Source: Acidobacteriota bacterium (lineage in GTDB: Bacteria > Acidobacteriota > Terriglobia > UBA7540). Taken from it: a stretch of 48,055 nucleotides of DNA. The notes under the pieces are model-generated. The model was not told the origin of the DNA and made no database searches. It saw only the letters and a list, made by a program, of their open reading frames with translations. This document shows positions 35,483-45,090 of the stretch, in pieces; position 1 is the first letter of the stretch; each line of letters begins with the position of its first letter. Where the stretch lies: positions 1-48,055 of the forward strand of contig JAJYNF010000209.1 in assembly GCA_021786455.1 (NCBI GenBank), in the 5' to 3' direction. The translations under genes were made by a program, and so were the position numbers.

Positions 35483-35983
35483 CTACCAAATCGTGTTCCA
35501 GACCGTTTTCGCGGCCGAGGAAGTTTTTCGACCGACCCACCGCGGCGCCCCGAGGATTCCCTGACCGACGTTAGAAACGTGCTGCCCAACCCATCCTGGT
35601 GCTGCTTTCACGCCGTGCCCTGTCGCTACTGCGCCGTCGGCCACCGCGTCGCCGGTGGCGCTGCCAGCGGTCGCCAGAGCGTGGGCGGTCGGCGGCGCGA
35701 CTGCCACCGCCGCGTTTTTCGTTGCCACAGCGCCATCTGTCACCGCGTCTCCCGTTGCCTTGCCGGCGGTTACGAGAGCGTGTCGGGTTGGCGGAGCGGC
35801 GGTGGCGATCGCGTTTGCCGTTGCCTTGCCCGTCTTGCTTACCCTGTTCGCCGTTGCAGAAGCGGCTGTCTTTGTCGCGGGCATAACATTCCCGGCTAGC
35901 CACCGGATCGCCCCTGCGCGAGTTTTCACGCCATAGCCAAGTACTGCAAGCCCTATCGCGCCTAAAACAATTTTACGCTTCAT
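35483..35983 (-). CDS. Alanine-rich tandem-repeat protein with membrane anchor
   Basis: A 166-residue protein starting at ATG 35983 with AGGAGG upstream. One hydrophobic segment (IVLGAIGLAVLGYG) is near the N-terminus. The rest is Ala/Thr/Val-rich and dominated by two copies of a 33-residue unit (residues 63-95 and 96-128 in this numbering) containing APPT-[RA]HAL, TAG-x-ATGDAV-x-DGAVAT. A final Trp/Val/Gly segment ends in WNTIW. The composition suggests an amphipathic helical or LEA-like protein. No function known. Confidence 0.72.
   Translation of the reverse strand: MKRKIVLGAIGLAVLGYGVKTRAGAIRWLAGNVMPATKTAASATANRVSKTGKATANAIATAAPPTRHALVTAGKATGDAVTDGAVATKNAAVAVAPPTAHALATAGSATGDAVADGAVATGHGVKAAPGWVGQHVSNVGQGILGAPRWVGRKTSSAAKTVWNTIW
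35600..35797. repeat. Tandem repeat, two 99-base units
   Basis: Two adjacent units (35699-35797 and 35600-35698) encode the 33-residue repeats of the alanine-rich protein. The protein copies match at most positions (ATGDAV, DGAVAT and HAL shared). Confidence 0.7.
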
Positions 35984-36273
35984 AGTTGACCTCCTTTTGA
36001 GCCGACTTACACCTCGGTTTGACGTCACCCATTACCCCCCGTGCTTAGCATGATAGCAACTTTTCGGCCATTTTCCGGACCTGCAAGTAAAATTTCGTGC
36101 CAATCTATCCTGCCTGCATTCACTACGTTAGACCACCAGTGACGGCCGAAGGTTGTATCCCACCTTTTGTAGCCGAAGGCACATTCTTCACCCTCAGAGT
36201 AAGGCCTACATCCTGTGCGGAAAGCGAGGCCAGGCGGCTCGCTAGACTGAAGGCTTGCGCACGCTGGCCCAAT

Positions 36274-36308
36274 AAAAAAAAGGAGGGGAGAACTTTATTC
36301 CCCCCTCC
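36274..36308 (-). terminator. Intrinsic terminator, leftward, orphan
   Basis: On the - strand GGAGGGG-N13-CCCCTCC is followed by eight T residues (36281-36274). A textbook factor-independent terminator, but no gene ends just upstream of it (the nearest - strand coding frame is more than 2 kb away). Confidence 0.75.
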
Positions 36309-36444
36309 AAGCGTCGGGTCTTGGGTCTAATCTCCGAGCCTCGTACCAGATACCCCTCCTGAACGACGAAGGCGAACTGGCACGGACTCAATGCTCATTC
36401 TGCAATTCGGCTTCCAAATGGCGACAGCAGAACCAACCACCCTC
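36276..36444 (-). ncRNA. Candidate small RNA ending at the orphan terminator
   Basis: TATAAT on the - strand at 36456-36451 would start a transcript near 36444 and the terminator would end it near 36276, giving an RNA of about 170 bases. It contains several short hairpins (e.g. TCTGC...GCAGA). No convincing -35 is seen and no known RNA family was recognised. Confidence 0.3.
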
Positions 36445-36739
36445 AAATGGATTATAAGCCATTTACTATCAATAAAGTATATCTACCCGTAATAATGCCG
36501 TCTTCATATTCAGCACGCCAACGCTATAGATTTCTCTTATATTCGAGATAACGGAATCCAGATTTTTGCATTGCCGGGATTCCCTCCTCTGCCCGGCCAA
36601 AGAATCTGCCAGCCTAGCCGGTCGGCAAAAGTTACCTCCAGTTAGGCGAACGCCCGCGCGATCGTTTGAAATTTTAGCTCGAGAAAGCTAATTTACGTAA
36701 TATAGTTCGCATGCCGTACAATATAGGGCATTAGCACCC

Positions 36740-37010
36740 AATGAGGCTTCTCTGGCTAGTCGCCGGCTTCTGCCCAAGGGGGCGAATTCGGAGACGGCGC
36801 GCGAGATCAAGCGCAGCCTATTGCAACGCGCGGTTCGCACTCGCCTACCCGTTTCGGGGGCGGATTTGGCGCGCGCGATTGGCTTGCAGCGGAGCACAAT
36901 TTCCGCGATTGTTGAGCAGTTGATTGAAGAGCGGTGGGTGGTGGATGGCGGCATTGGCTAGTTGGCGCGCGGCCGCAAGCCGCACCTCCTCCGCGCACCG
37001 CATGGCCGGC
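36740..37010 (+). pseudogene. ROK-family repressor N-terminal remnant
   Basis: Read in one frame, this encodes SETAREIKRSLLQRAVRTRL, then DLARAIGLQRSTISAIVEQL and IEERWVVDGG, the winged-helix DNA-binding region of ROK/NagC-type repressors. An in-frame TAG (36959-36961) interrupts it, followed in the same frame by LARGRKPHLLRAPHG, the expected next segment (GRRP-x-LL). No start codon remains and the sugar-kinase-like ROK domain is absent. It directly precedes the GH115 gene, a typical position for its regulator. Confidence 0.75.
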
Positions 37011-37062
37011 ATCATCGTCCGACGGCGCCACCATCGGCGCGACAGGGAAGGAGGATTCGCCT

Positions 37063-39150
37063 GTGAAGATATCCTGTTCATTGGTACTTTGCTGCCTCGG
37101 CTTTCTACCCGCGGGAGCCTGGGCGGCTATTCGTCTGACTCCGCAAACCACCTTGTTCATCAACAAGCATGAGCCCGGACCGGTCGAGCTCGCCGCACGC
37201 GACCTGGCCAGCGACTGGCAAAAGGTGTTGGGCCAGCCACTCCAGGTGGTCCACGATCCAAAGGATACGGCGGCTACGACGCTTGCCATTGTTCTCAATT
37301 ATGACGTTCCGAGCAAAGTTCATCAGCCCACGGGTTGGGAGAAATTGAGCATCCAACAAGTTCAGAATCCCTGGGCTGGTTCGCCAGCCCGCCAGGCCGT
37401 AATTCTTACGGGCTCGGACGTGCGGGGAACCATTTATGCCATCTATCAGTTTTCGCAGCAGTTTTTAGGCGTGGATCCGCTTTATTGGTGGACGGATCAC
37501 AAGCCTGCGCGACGAGCTGCTGTCGAGGTACCAGACAATTTTTCGGAGACGCAAGGGCCAGCGTTTCATTATCGAGGCTTTTTTATCAACGACGAAGACT
37601 TGCTGACCGGATGGAAGCCAGGAGTTCGCCAGGGTGCGGACATCTCGCTCAAGGTTTGGAATCGAATCTTTGAGGCCATTCTGCGCTTGAAGGGCGACAT
37701 GGTGATTCCTGGAACGTGGATTTTTCCCTATGAACCCCAAATTCGTTTGGCGATGAAGCGCGGGTTGATTGTTACCCAGCACCATGTCAATGTGCTCGGC
37801 TTGGACACCTACCGCTGGCCAGATAATGTTCCCTATTCGTTCATCAGCCATCCGAAGATTTTTGAGTCGGCGCTTGTGCATTCGGTGGAAGAGTACCCAA
37901 AACACGCGAAAATCGTTTGGAGCGTAGGCTATCGGGGCAAGAACGATTTCCCATTCTGGCTGGTGGACCCGGCCGCGCCCAAAACCGCTGCGGCGAGAGC
38001 CCAGGTGATTCAGAACGCGATTGGAAAGGAGATTGAAATCGTGCGGAGGTACCATCCGCGCGCTTCCATTGTGTTTAACGCTTGGGCGGAATCGGCGGCG
38101 TTTATTCGGCAGGGGCTGCTGAAGGTTCCACCGGGCGTGACGCTGGTGTGGCCGGACGATGGCCACGGAACGCTTCAGGACCGAGGCGAGATTAAGGCCG
38201 GCGAGGGCGAGTATTACCACACGGCGATGATTGATTACCGGTCCAACCACTTCAGCGAACTCGTGCCGCCCGAAAGGATTCGGGAGGAGCTTGGACGGGC
38301 CGCGAAAGCTGGGGCCACAGAATACTTGATTGTGAATACCTCGAATCTGCGGCCCGTGGTGATGACAAGCCGAGCCACCATGGAATTGGCCTGGAACCCG
38401 AAACCCTGGATCGCATCAGAACCGGATGAGGCCCAAATCTATCTGTCAAAATGGTGCCGCGAGGAATTCGGTCGGCAGGCAGCGCCCGAGGTCGAAAAGT
38501 ACTATGAAGCCTATTTTGCCGCCCCAGCCAAATACGGGCCGGCACCCGATGACTCGATGGGCGACCAATTTTACCAGGTCGTCTCGCGGTGGCTTTTAGT
38601 GGCATTGTTCAAAGGCACGCTCAACAAACCCCTGCCCTCATTCGGCAACCGGCCTGCTCGAACCCTCGGCCAGATGGGCGCGTCCATCGTGACACAGTGC
38701 AAACAAGCGGAGCCACGATGGAATCTGGCCTTGCAACTGGCCGAGCAGGCACGGCCTCAAGTGGCGGCGGGACGCCGCCGCTTTTTCCAGGCTAACGTGA
38801 TGACGCAGGTGGAAGTTAATTTGCACGGCAATCAAATGATGGAAGATGTGGCTCAAGCCACCGAGATCAATTCCCCGGCGCAACGTCGGCAGTTCATTCG
38901 CGCGGCCATTCGTCAAGACGAGGCCGTTGAGGCGGCGCTCCATGCGGCGGATTATGGGAAGTGGAAAGGCTTTTACACGCGAGGCGACTGGCTGGAGGAC
39001 GTGCCCCTGACGGTCAGCCTGGAACATGCCTATCTGCGCTATCTGAAGGGACATTCTATGAATTTGAATACCCTGATTCGAGCGCAAGACGGCGGTTTCG
39101 CGTACCACATGATCACAGCCTATCAAGGAACCCAGAAGGTACAGTTCTAG
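37063..39150 (+). CDS. Secreted GH115 xylan alpha-glucuronidase
   Basis: A 695-residue exported glycoside hydrolase. The start is the GTG at 37063 with AAGGAGG eight bases upstream; it gives a proper signal peptide (SLVLCCLGFLPAGAWA). Residues ~30-150 form a GH67-N-like domain; then FLGVDPLYWWTDHKP, RGFFINDEDLLTGWKPG and WPDDGHG are GH115 core motifs, and a helical C-terminal part follows. GH115 enzymes remove glucuronic or 4-O-methylglucuronic acid from xylan. The protein lacks the extra C-terminal beta domain of some members. Confidence 0.9.
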   Translation: MKISCSLVLCCLGFLPAGAWAAIRLTPQTTLFINKHEPGPVELAARDLASDWQKVLGQPLQVVHDPKDTAATTLAIVLNYDVPSKVHQPTGWEKLSIQQVQNPWAGSPARQAVILTGSDVRGTIYAIYQFSQQFLGVDPLYWWTDHKPARRAAVEVPDNFSETQGPAFHYRGFFINDEDLLTGWKPGVRQGADISLKVWNRIFEAILRLKGDMVIPGTWIFPYEPQIRLAMKRGLIVTQHHVNVLGLDTYRWPDNVPYSFISHPKIFESALVHSVEEYPKHAKIVWSVGYRGKNDFPFWLVDPAAPKTAAARAQVIQNAIGKEIEIVRRYHPRASIVFNAWAESAAFIRQGLLKVPPGVTLVWPDDGHGTLQDRGEIKAGEGEYYHTAMIDYRSNHFSELVPPERIREELGRAAKAGATEYLIVNTSNLRPVVMTSRATMELAWNPKPWIASEPDEAQIYLSKWCREEFGRQAAPEVEKYYEAYFAAPAKYGPAPDDSMGDQFYQVVSRWLLVALFKGTLNKPLPSFGNRPARTLGQMGASIVTQCKQAEPRWNLALQLAEQARPQVAAGRRRFFQANVMTQVEVNLHGNQMMEDVAQATEINSPAQRRQFIRAAIRQDEAVEAALHAADYGKWKGFYTRGDWLEDVPLTVSLEHAYLRYLKGHSMNLNTLIRAQDGGFAYHMITAYQGTQKVQF

Positions 39151-39215
39151 CCGCGCGTGGAAAGCCGCGTCGTGGCGTTTGAGCGCTGCCGCCAACGGCG
39201 CTGGCGCCGAAGCCG

Positions 39216-42200
39216 CTACTTCGCAAGGACCATCGGTCGAAGCCCGGCGGCGCGGAGCTGTTGGTTGAGGGTCGGCAAATCCTTCCTTTGAACCTCGTGC
39301 CAGCGTTTCATTGCGGCTGCAAACTCGTTTTCGACTGAAGTCATCGCCTCGGTTTCACCCGTGGTGGGGGCGGCGTCGGCCGCGTCCACCACGGCATAGA
39401 GGTTGCTTGCGTCATCGTTAACGCGGCGGAGGGTAGCGGCCTTTGATGCGGGGGCGGAAGAACCTGGTCGAGAGGCGAGAGACGCAACGTTCTCTTCGAG
39501 CGCGGCCACCGATGCTTTCAGCCGCCCGCTCGCATGGAGGGAGATATCATGAAGCTGAGTCTCGAGGGAGCGTGCCGCGTGGAAGGCATCGTCGCTGCGG
39601 GTCATCATGGAAGCAAGTTGAACCTCAAGGCTGAACATCTCACGCAGCGCCGCGGTGGAGACACGGACGCGCGGATCCATTTTGACGGTGAGCGGGGCCG
39701 AGTCCGATTGTCCGTTGACGATCAGCCGGACCGTGTAACGACCCGGCAGCGCCCGCGGGCCTTCCGGAGCGAGCGGCGTGCGGTGGGGAACGGCGGAAAT
39801 GGGATAACCGCTCGATAACGATTTGGGCGCGGGATAGTGCAGGTTCCAAACCCAGCGATGCATTCCGGCGTCGGCCGGCAGGGCCTTGGGCATGCGCACC
39901 CAATAAAGCGGGATCTGGAGTTTCTTCATTTCGATCCGAGTCAATCCCAGTGGGTCCGTGCTCGAATAACGCCGAACGAGATGACCCTGCGAGTCCAATA
40001 TTTCCAGGGTCACCGGGCCGTTAGCCGGATGAACGAGCCAGTAATCAAGAATTGCGCCCGAGGGCGGGTTTTGCCCTGTGGGCTCATCGGGAGGAAGCGG
40101 CGTGTCGGTGTTGGTGTCACGGCGAATGCGATAGGCGGTTTCAGGCTTGAACAAAAACGCGGGCGATGTCTCGACGGACCGGCTGATTTGGCGAAGCGGC
40201 GTGATGTCATCCAGCACCCAAAACGACCGACCATGCGTGGCGACGATGAGATCGTTATCATGAATCCACAGGTCGCGCATGGAGGTGTGCGGAAGATTGA
40301 GCTGCAAGGATTGCCAATGATTGCCGTCGTCAAAGGAAACCCAAGCGGAAGTTTCTGTGCTCGCGAAAAGCAAACCTTTCCGCACAGGGTCTTCGCGCAC
40401 CGTATTGACGGGGGAATTGTCGGGTAAACCATGGACGATGAGCTGCCACGTTTTTCCGCCGTCGTGGGTGCGGTAAATGTAAGGACGCAGGTCGTCAATG
40501 CGAAAGCGGCTGACCGAAACGTAGGCCGTTTCGTCATCGAAAGGCGAGGCGGCAATCTGCGTCACCTTGCTCCACGGAATCATCCCAGGCGGCGTGACGT
40601 TTTCCCAGCTTTTTCCTCCGTCGCGGGTGACCCAAACGCGGCCGTCATCGGTGCCAGCCCAGAGGGTGTTGACGCTTTGGAAGGAAGGCGCCAAGGCGTA
40701 AATGGCTCCTCGCACCGTTTTGGCGTAGGCATCTTCCGAAGCCAGATTACCGAGACTCGCCGGAATCCCGGGGTGTTTGTACGTCAAATCGGGGCTGATG
40801 ATCTGCCAGGAATTTCCCCCATCCGTGGTTTTGAAAACCACGTTGGCGGCGTAGTAGAGGACATGAGGGTCCACGGGCGAGAAGACAATGGGTTCCGTGC
40901 GGTCGGCGCGGTATTTGGGGTTTGAAAGCGCAAGTGGAGTCACGTTTTCAACCTGGCCGGTCACCCAGTTAAATTTGGAAATATCCGCGCGACCCGCCCC
41001 GTAAACGATGTTGGGATGGAGCGGATCGGGCGCGGCGTAACCGTATTCAATGATGCCGACGGGATGCCAGTCGCGAAAGGTGATCTCGCCGTCGTTGCCC
41101 CGACTTTCAATACCCACCGAGCCGCTTTCTTGCTGGCCACCGTAAATGCGGTATGGGAACTGATTATCCGTAATCACGTGGTAGAGCTGGGCGGTTGGCT
41201 GATTGTACCAGGAGCTCCAGGTTTTGCCGCTATTGACGGTTACCAACGCGCCTTGATCCCCCACCAACAGAATGATGTTGGGGTGATTGGGGTTAATCCA
41301 CATGTTCTGATAGTCGTCGCCGCCGGGCGCGCCCCGCAACGCCTTCCAGGTTTTGCCGCCATTGGTTGACCGCCAAGTGGCGATGCTGGCGCTGTAAACG
41401 ACGTTGGGGTTTTTCGGGTCCACTTTGGGAACGGGCAAATCGCCGCCGCCTATGCGTTCGACCGGTCGAGGGTCTCGTGTCACCCGGTACCAATGAGCGC
41501 CAGCATCATCCGAGCGGTAAAAGCCGAGTCCTTTGCCGGACTGGTAAGGCGCTGAAACCGTGGTTGCGATCGTCGCGTAAAGACGATTTGGATCGCTCGG
41601 CGCAATCGCGACGTAAGCTTGAACCAATTTTCTCGGCAGGCCGTGAGTGAGTTGGGTCCACGTGGTTCCGCCGTTCGTGGATTCATAAATGCCGCCGCCG
41701 GCGCCACCATAAGCATTGTTGTCCTCCCACGGGCCTTGGCGCGCCCGCCAGAGGGTGGCGTAAACGATTTGCGGATTGGCGGGGTCAATTTCCACGTCGT
41801 CGCCCCCCGTGTTCTCATCCTTGTAAAGAACTTTTTGCCAAGTCTTTCCGCCGTCAAGGGAGCGGAAGATTCCGCGCTGGGCGTTCGGGCCGTATGGATG
41901 GCCGAGAACCGCGGCGAAAACGCGGTTAGGGTTGGTCGGATCCACGGCCAATGCAGGAATCTGTTCGCTGTCTCGGAGACCGAGATGGGTCCAAGTCCTT
42001 CCGCCGTCGGTGGATTTATAGATGCCGTCGCCGACGGAAAGGTCCGGCCGTTGCAGGCCCTCGCCGCTGGCCACATAAATGATATTGGGATTGGAAGAAG
42101 CAACGGCAATCGCCCCGATGGATTGAGTGGGCTCGTGGTTGAAGATCGGTTTCCAGGTGCGGCCGTAGTCGTCCGATTTCCACACGCCGCCGTCCACGGC

Positions 42201-42389
42201 GCCGATATAAAAGACGTTGGGTTCACTCGGCACGCCGCAGGCCGCTCGCGTCCGGCCGCCGCGAAACGGGCCAACCAGCCGCCAGCGCATTCCTTGATAA
42301 AGGCTTTCAGGGAATTTCTGCGCCCGGGCAGGGCTTGGGGGAGTGATCAGTAGAAGGCATCCCAAAAAGATGAGTAGATAGCGTATCAT
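39216..42389 (-). CDS. Secreted sortilin/BNR-type beta-propeller protein
   Basis: A 1057-residue exported protein. Signal peptide YLLIFLGCLLLITPPSPARA; then about 14 repeats of the Asp-box type (e.g. YKSTDGGRTWTHLGL, FRSLDGGKTWQKVLYKDEN, YRTHDGGKTWQLIVHG) as in VPS10/sortilin or BNR propellers, forming one or two propellers up to residue ~720, and a C-terminal beta/helical part with a coiled-coil-like tail. The start is ATG 42389 with GGAGG six bases upstream. Such proteins are frequent in acidobacteria; no enzymatic activity has been shown for this type as far as I know. Confidence 0.88.
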   Translation of the reverse strand: MIRYLLIFLGCLLLITPPSPARAQKFPESLYQGMRWRLVGPFRGGRTRAACGVPSEPNVFYIGAVDGGVWKSDDYGRTWKPIFNHEPTQSIGAIAVASSNPNIIYVASGEGLQRPDLSVGDGIYKSTDGGRTWTHLGLRDSEQIPALAVDPTNPNRVFAAVLGHPYGPNAQRGIFRSLDGGKTWQKVLYKDENTGGDDVEIDPANPQIVYATLWRARQGPWEDNNAYGGAGGGIYESTNGGTTWTQLTHGLPRKLVQAYVAIAPSDPNRLYATIATTVSAPYQSGKGLGFYRSDDAGAHWYRVTRDPRPVERIGGGDLPVPKVDPKNPNVVYSASIATWRSTNGGKTWKALRGAPGGDDYQNMWINPNHPNIILLVGDQGALVTVNSGKTWSSWYNQPTAQLYHVITDNQFPYRIYGGQQESGSVGIESRGNDGEITFRDWHPVGIIEYGYAAPDPLHPNIVYGAGRADISKFNWVTGQVENVTPLALSNPKYRADRTEPIVFSPVDPHVLYYAANVVFKTTDGGNSWQIISPDLTYKHPGIPASLGNLASEDAYAKTVRGAIYALAPSFQSVNTLWAGTDDGRVWVTRDGGKSWENVTPPGMIPWSKVTQIAASPFDDETAYVSVSRFRIDDLRPYIYRTHDGGKTWQLIVHGLPDNSPVNTVREDPVRKGLLFASTETSAWVSFDDGNHWQSLQLNLPHTSMRDLWIHDNDLIVATHGRSFWVLDDITPLRQISRSVETSPAFLFKPETAYRIRRDTNTDTPLPPDEPTGQNPPSGAILDYWLVHPANGPVTLEILDSQGHLVRRYSSTDPLGLTRIEMKKLQIPLYWVRMPKALPADAGMHRWVWNLHYPAPKSLSSGYPISAVPHRTPLAPEGPRALPGRYTVRLIVNGQSDSAPLTVKMDPRVRVSTAALREMFSLEVQLASMMTRSDDAFHAARSLETQLHDISLHASGRLKASVAALEENVASLASRPGSSAPASKAATLRRVNDDASNLYAVVDAADAAPTTGETEAMTSVENEFAAAMKRWHEVQRKDLPTLNQQLRAAGLRPMVLAK

Positions 42390-42771
42390 CACGTTCCTCC
42401 CTTGAGGGCAGGTCGAGGTTGAACAGCATAAACCAAACTATGACGCAATGGATGGACGAAATATCTTGATCCTGAGCGGCGCACCGTGGATGCGCAAAAG
42501 CTTCGGAGCCGTATTCATGGATTCCGAACGGGGAGCTTCTGCGCTCCCCGCGGGGCAGGCCGAAGGCAGCTCTCCGTCGTTTAGCGTTGCTCGAAAAAAG
42601 TTGGAACCACTTGCCGCAAATCGCGGGCGGGGGTTTAATTTCTAATTAGGAATGGATGCAAATAACACGGCGGTGGGAATCGCCGGCCAAACGTCTTTCC
42701 GATTGGCCGGTCGGAGGAGATCCACCGCGGGGGACGACGGTTAGACGTCTTTGCCCGGGCGCGACGCCACC
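42390..42771. other. Divergent intergenic region, 382 bases
   Basis: Separates the propeller gene from uvrB. A hairpin CGGGGAGC-TTCTGC-GCTCCCCG lies at 42529-42550. No SOS-box was recognised. A short frame at 42448-42645 is low-complexity and not called. Confidence 0.55.
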
Positions 42772-44802
42772 ATGGATTTCAAATTGCTTTCCGATTACCG
42801 ACCGCAGGGCGACCAAGGCCAAGCTATCGAACGATTGGCTGACGGGGTGATAGATGGTCGCCCTCACCAGGTGCTGCTCGGAGTGACCGGCTCGGGCAAG
42901 ACCTATACGATGGCGAAGGTCGTTGAGCGCATCAATCGGCCGACGCTCGTGCTGGCACACAACAAGACGCTCGCCGCGCAGCTCTACAGTGAGTTTCGGG
43001 GGTTTTTCCCTCAAAACGCGGTCGAGTACTTCGTCAGTTATTACGATTACTACCAGCCAGAAGCTTACATTCCCGCCGGCGACGTTTACATCGAGAAGGA
43101 AGCGACCATTAACGACGATCTGGACAAGCTGCGAATGTCCGCTACGCGATCGTTGTTCGAGCGGCGCGACTGTTTGATCGTGGCGAGCGTGAGCTGCATT
43201 TACGGCCTGGGATCGCCCGAGGCCTATTACGGGATGCTGGTTCTGGTCGAGAAGGGACAGAAAATAACCCGGCAGGACTTGCTGCGGCGGCTGGTGGAGA
43301 TTCAGTACGAACGCAACGACGTTGACTTCCGGCGGGGAACGTTCCGGGTGCGCGGTGACGTGATCGAGATTTATCCAACCTATGAGGACAATGCTTACCG
43401 CATCGAATTATGGGGAGATGAGATTGAGAAGCTGACGCAGATTGATCCGCTCCTCGGCCAAGCCCAGCAGAGCCTAACCCGCCTGCCAATTTATCCGCGC
43501 ACCCATTACGTGATGCCGCGCGAGCAGCGGGAGACGGCGATCGAGCGGATTCTGGCAGAGCTCGAGTGGTGGCGAGGTGAGCTGGAGAAGCAGGGTAAAT
43601 GGGTGGAAGCGCAACGGCTTGACCAGCGGACCAAGTTTGATGTCGAGATCATGAAGGAAATGGGCTACTGCCACGGGATCGAAAATTATTCCCGGCATTT
43701 TTCCGGGAGGCTCCCCGGCGAGCCACCGCCCACGCTGCTCGACTATTTGCCCTCGGACTCGTTGATCTTCATTGACGAAAGCCATCAGACCATTCCGCAG
43801 CTTCACGGCATGTATCACGGCGACCGCTCGCGCAAGCAGACCCTGGTGGATTATGGCTTCCGGCTGCCGTCGGCGCTGGACAATCGCCCGCTAACCTTTG
43901 AGGAATTCGAACACCGGGTCAACCAGGTCATTTACGTTTCGGCAACGCCGGGCCCCTATGAACTCACGAAGGCGGGCGGGGAAGTGGTGGAACAAATCAT
44001 CCGGCCGACGGGCTTGGTGGATCCTGAAATCGAAGTTCGCCCCACGCGAAACCAGGTTGACGATCTGCTGGCAGAAATTCATGCCCGCGCTGACGTAGGC
44101 GAGCGCGTCCTGGTGACGACGCTCACCAAGCGGATGGCCGAGGATCTTTCCGCGTATTACGCCGAAGTCGGCGTCCGTTGCCGCTATCTGCACTCAGAAA
44201 TCGAAACCTTGGAGCGAGTGAAAATTCTGCGAGATTTGAGGCGAGGAGAGTTTGACGTCCTGATAGGCATCAATTTGCTGCGCGAGGGGCTCGACCTGCC
44301 GGAAGTTTCTCTAGTGGCGATTCTGGATGCCGACAAAGAGGGTTACCTGCGCTCGGCGCCGGCGCTGATTCAGACCATGGGCAGGGCTTCTCGGAACCTG
44401 CGCGGCAAGGCCATCCTGTACGCGGACCGCATCACGGAGTCTATGCGGCAGGCGATCGCGGAGACCAGCCGCCGGCGTTCGAAGCAGATCGCGTACAACC
44501 GGGAACACGGCATTACGCCGGAAACGATCGTCAAGCCGGTGGAGATGGCTCTGGCCGCCGTGGTCGAAGCGGACTACTCGACGGTGCCCCTCGAGGCTGA
44601 GCCGGGTGATATTGTCTCCGAGGATCAGTTGGATCACTTCATCGTTTCCCTCGAGGCCAAGATGCGCGAGGCGGCGGCGAAGTTCGAATTCGAGCGCGCA
44701 GCGCAGTTCCGAGACCGCTTGAAGGAGTTGCGGGAAAGGAAAATGGGATTGCCGACGCCAAAACGCATGAAAGCTCAGCCTCCGCTCCCGGCGGGGCGGT
44801 AA
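42772..44802 (+). CDS. uvrB: Excinuclease ABC subunit B
   Basis: DNA-damage recognition helicase-like subunit of nucleotide excision repair, 676 residues. Walker A GVTGSGKT, the beta-hairpin region YYDYYQPEAYIP, DEAD-type DESHQT, motif VI QTMGRASRN and the C-terminal UVR motif FERAAQFRDRL, which contacts UvrC, are all present. ATG 42772 was chosen (MDFKLLSDYRPQGDQ), as family N-termini begin there; the frame is open back to 42751. Confidence 0.98.
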   Translation: MDFKLLSDYRPQGDQGQAIERLADGVIDGRPHQVLLGVTGSGKTYTMAKVVERINRPTLVLAHNKTLAAQLYSEFRGFFPQNAVEYFVSYYDYYQPEAYIPAGDVYIEKEATINDDLDKLRMSATRSLFERRDCLIVASVSCIYGLGSPEAYYGMLVLVEKGQKITRQDLLRRLVEIQYERNDVDFRRGTFRVRGDVIEIYPTYEDNAYRIELWGDEIEKLTQIDPLLGQAQQSLTRLPIYPRTHYVMPREQRETAIERILAELEWWRGELEKQGKWVEAQRLDQRTKFDVEIMKEMGYCHGIENYSRHFSGRLPGEPPPTLLDYLPSDSLIFIDESHQTIPQLHGMYHGDRSRKQTLVDYGFRLPSALDNRPLTFEEFEHRVNQVIYVSATPGPYELTKAGGEVVEQIIRPTGLVDPEIEVRPTRNQVDDLLAEIHARADVGERVLVTTLTKRMAEDLSAYYAEVGVRCRYLHSEIETLERVKILRDLRRGEFDVLIGINLLREGLDLPEVSLVAILDADKEGYLRSAPALIQTMGRASRNLRGKAILYADRITESMRQAIAETSRRRSKQIAYNREHGITPETIVKPVEMALAAVVEADYSTVPLEAEPGDIVSEDQLDHFIVSLEAKMREAAAKFEFERAAQFRDRLKELRERKMGLPTPKRMKAQPPLPAGR

Positions 44803-44827
44803 GGCTGCGGAGCGGGCAGATGCGTGT

Positions 44828-45010
44828 TCACGAGCGCGCGTCGGATTGCCGCGTGGAGCGGACGGGTTCACGGCGCGGACGAGCGCGAAACAGCTTTCTA
44901 AAGGCTGGCCCAAGCCCTTGCTTGACCAAGGCCAGCACAATCACCATCGCCACAGCGACGTAAAGCAGAAAAAACAGGACAATAAACGCTCTTGCCAAGA
45001 AGTCAGCCAC
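44828..45010 (-). CDS. Small single-helix membrane protein
   Basis: A 60-residue protein with one membrane segment (FIVLFFLLYVAVAMVIVLAL) and a basic C-terminal tail (about 10 Arg/Lys). The start is uncertain: GTG at 45010 has GGAG ten bases upstream, TTG at 45040 is an alternative. Convergent with uvrB. Function unknown. Confidence 0.45.
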   Translation of the reverse strand: MADFLARAFIVLFFLLYVAVAMVIVLALVKQGLGPAFRKLFRARPRREPVRSTRQSDARS

Positions 45011-45090
45011 ACTTAGACCGCTCCGCTTCCCCCTCCGCAAATATGATGCGTGGCGACTTAAGGTGGATACTTGGCTGTTGACCGCGAACC

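Larger units (their letters stand above)
36029..36739. other. Intergenic region, about 710 bases
   Basis: No intact gene. It is AT-richer than the rest of the window, especially 36440-36560 and 36660-36740. It contains a strong leftward terminator at 36274-36308, with a possible short transcript upstream of it. No recognised riboswitch, tmRNA or RNase P RNA was found in it. Confidence 0.6.

Noticed and set aside
35600..35797. Satellite or phage-derived repeat
   Set aside because: The repeat stays in frame with the protein and ends inside it, so it is a coding repeat.
36276..36444. 6S RNA, tmRNA or RNase P RNA
   Set aside because: No closing stem between the two ends, no tmRNA T-loop/CCA end and no RNase P core motifs; kept only as an unnamed candidate RNA.
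42448..42645. 65-codon frame before uvrB
   Set aside because: Low complexity, overlaps a hairpin, no ribosome site, no homology recognised.
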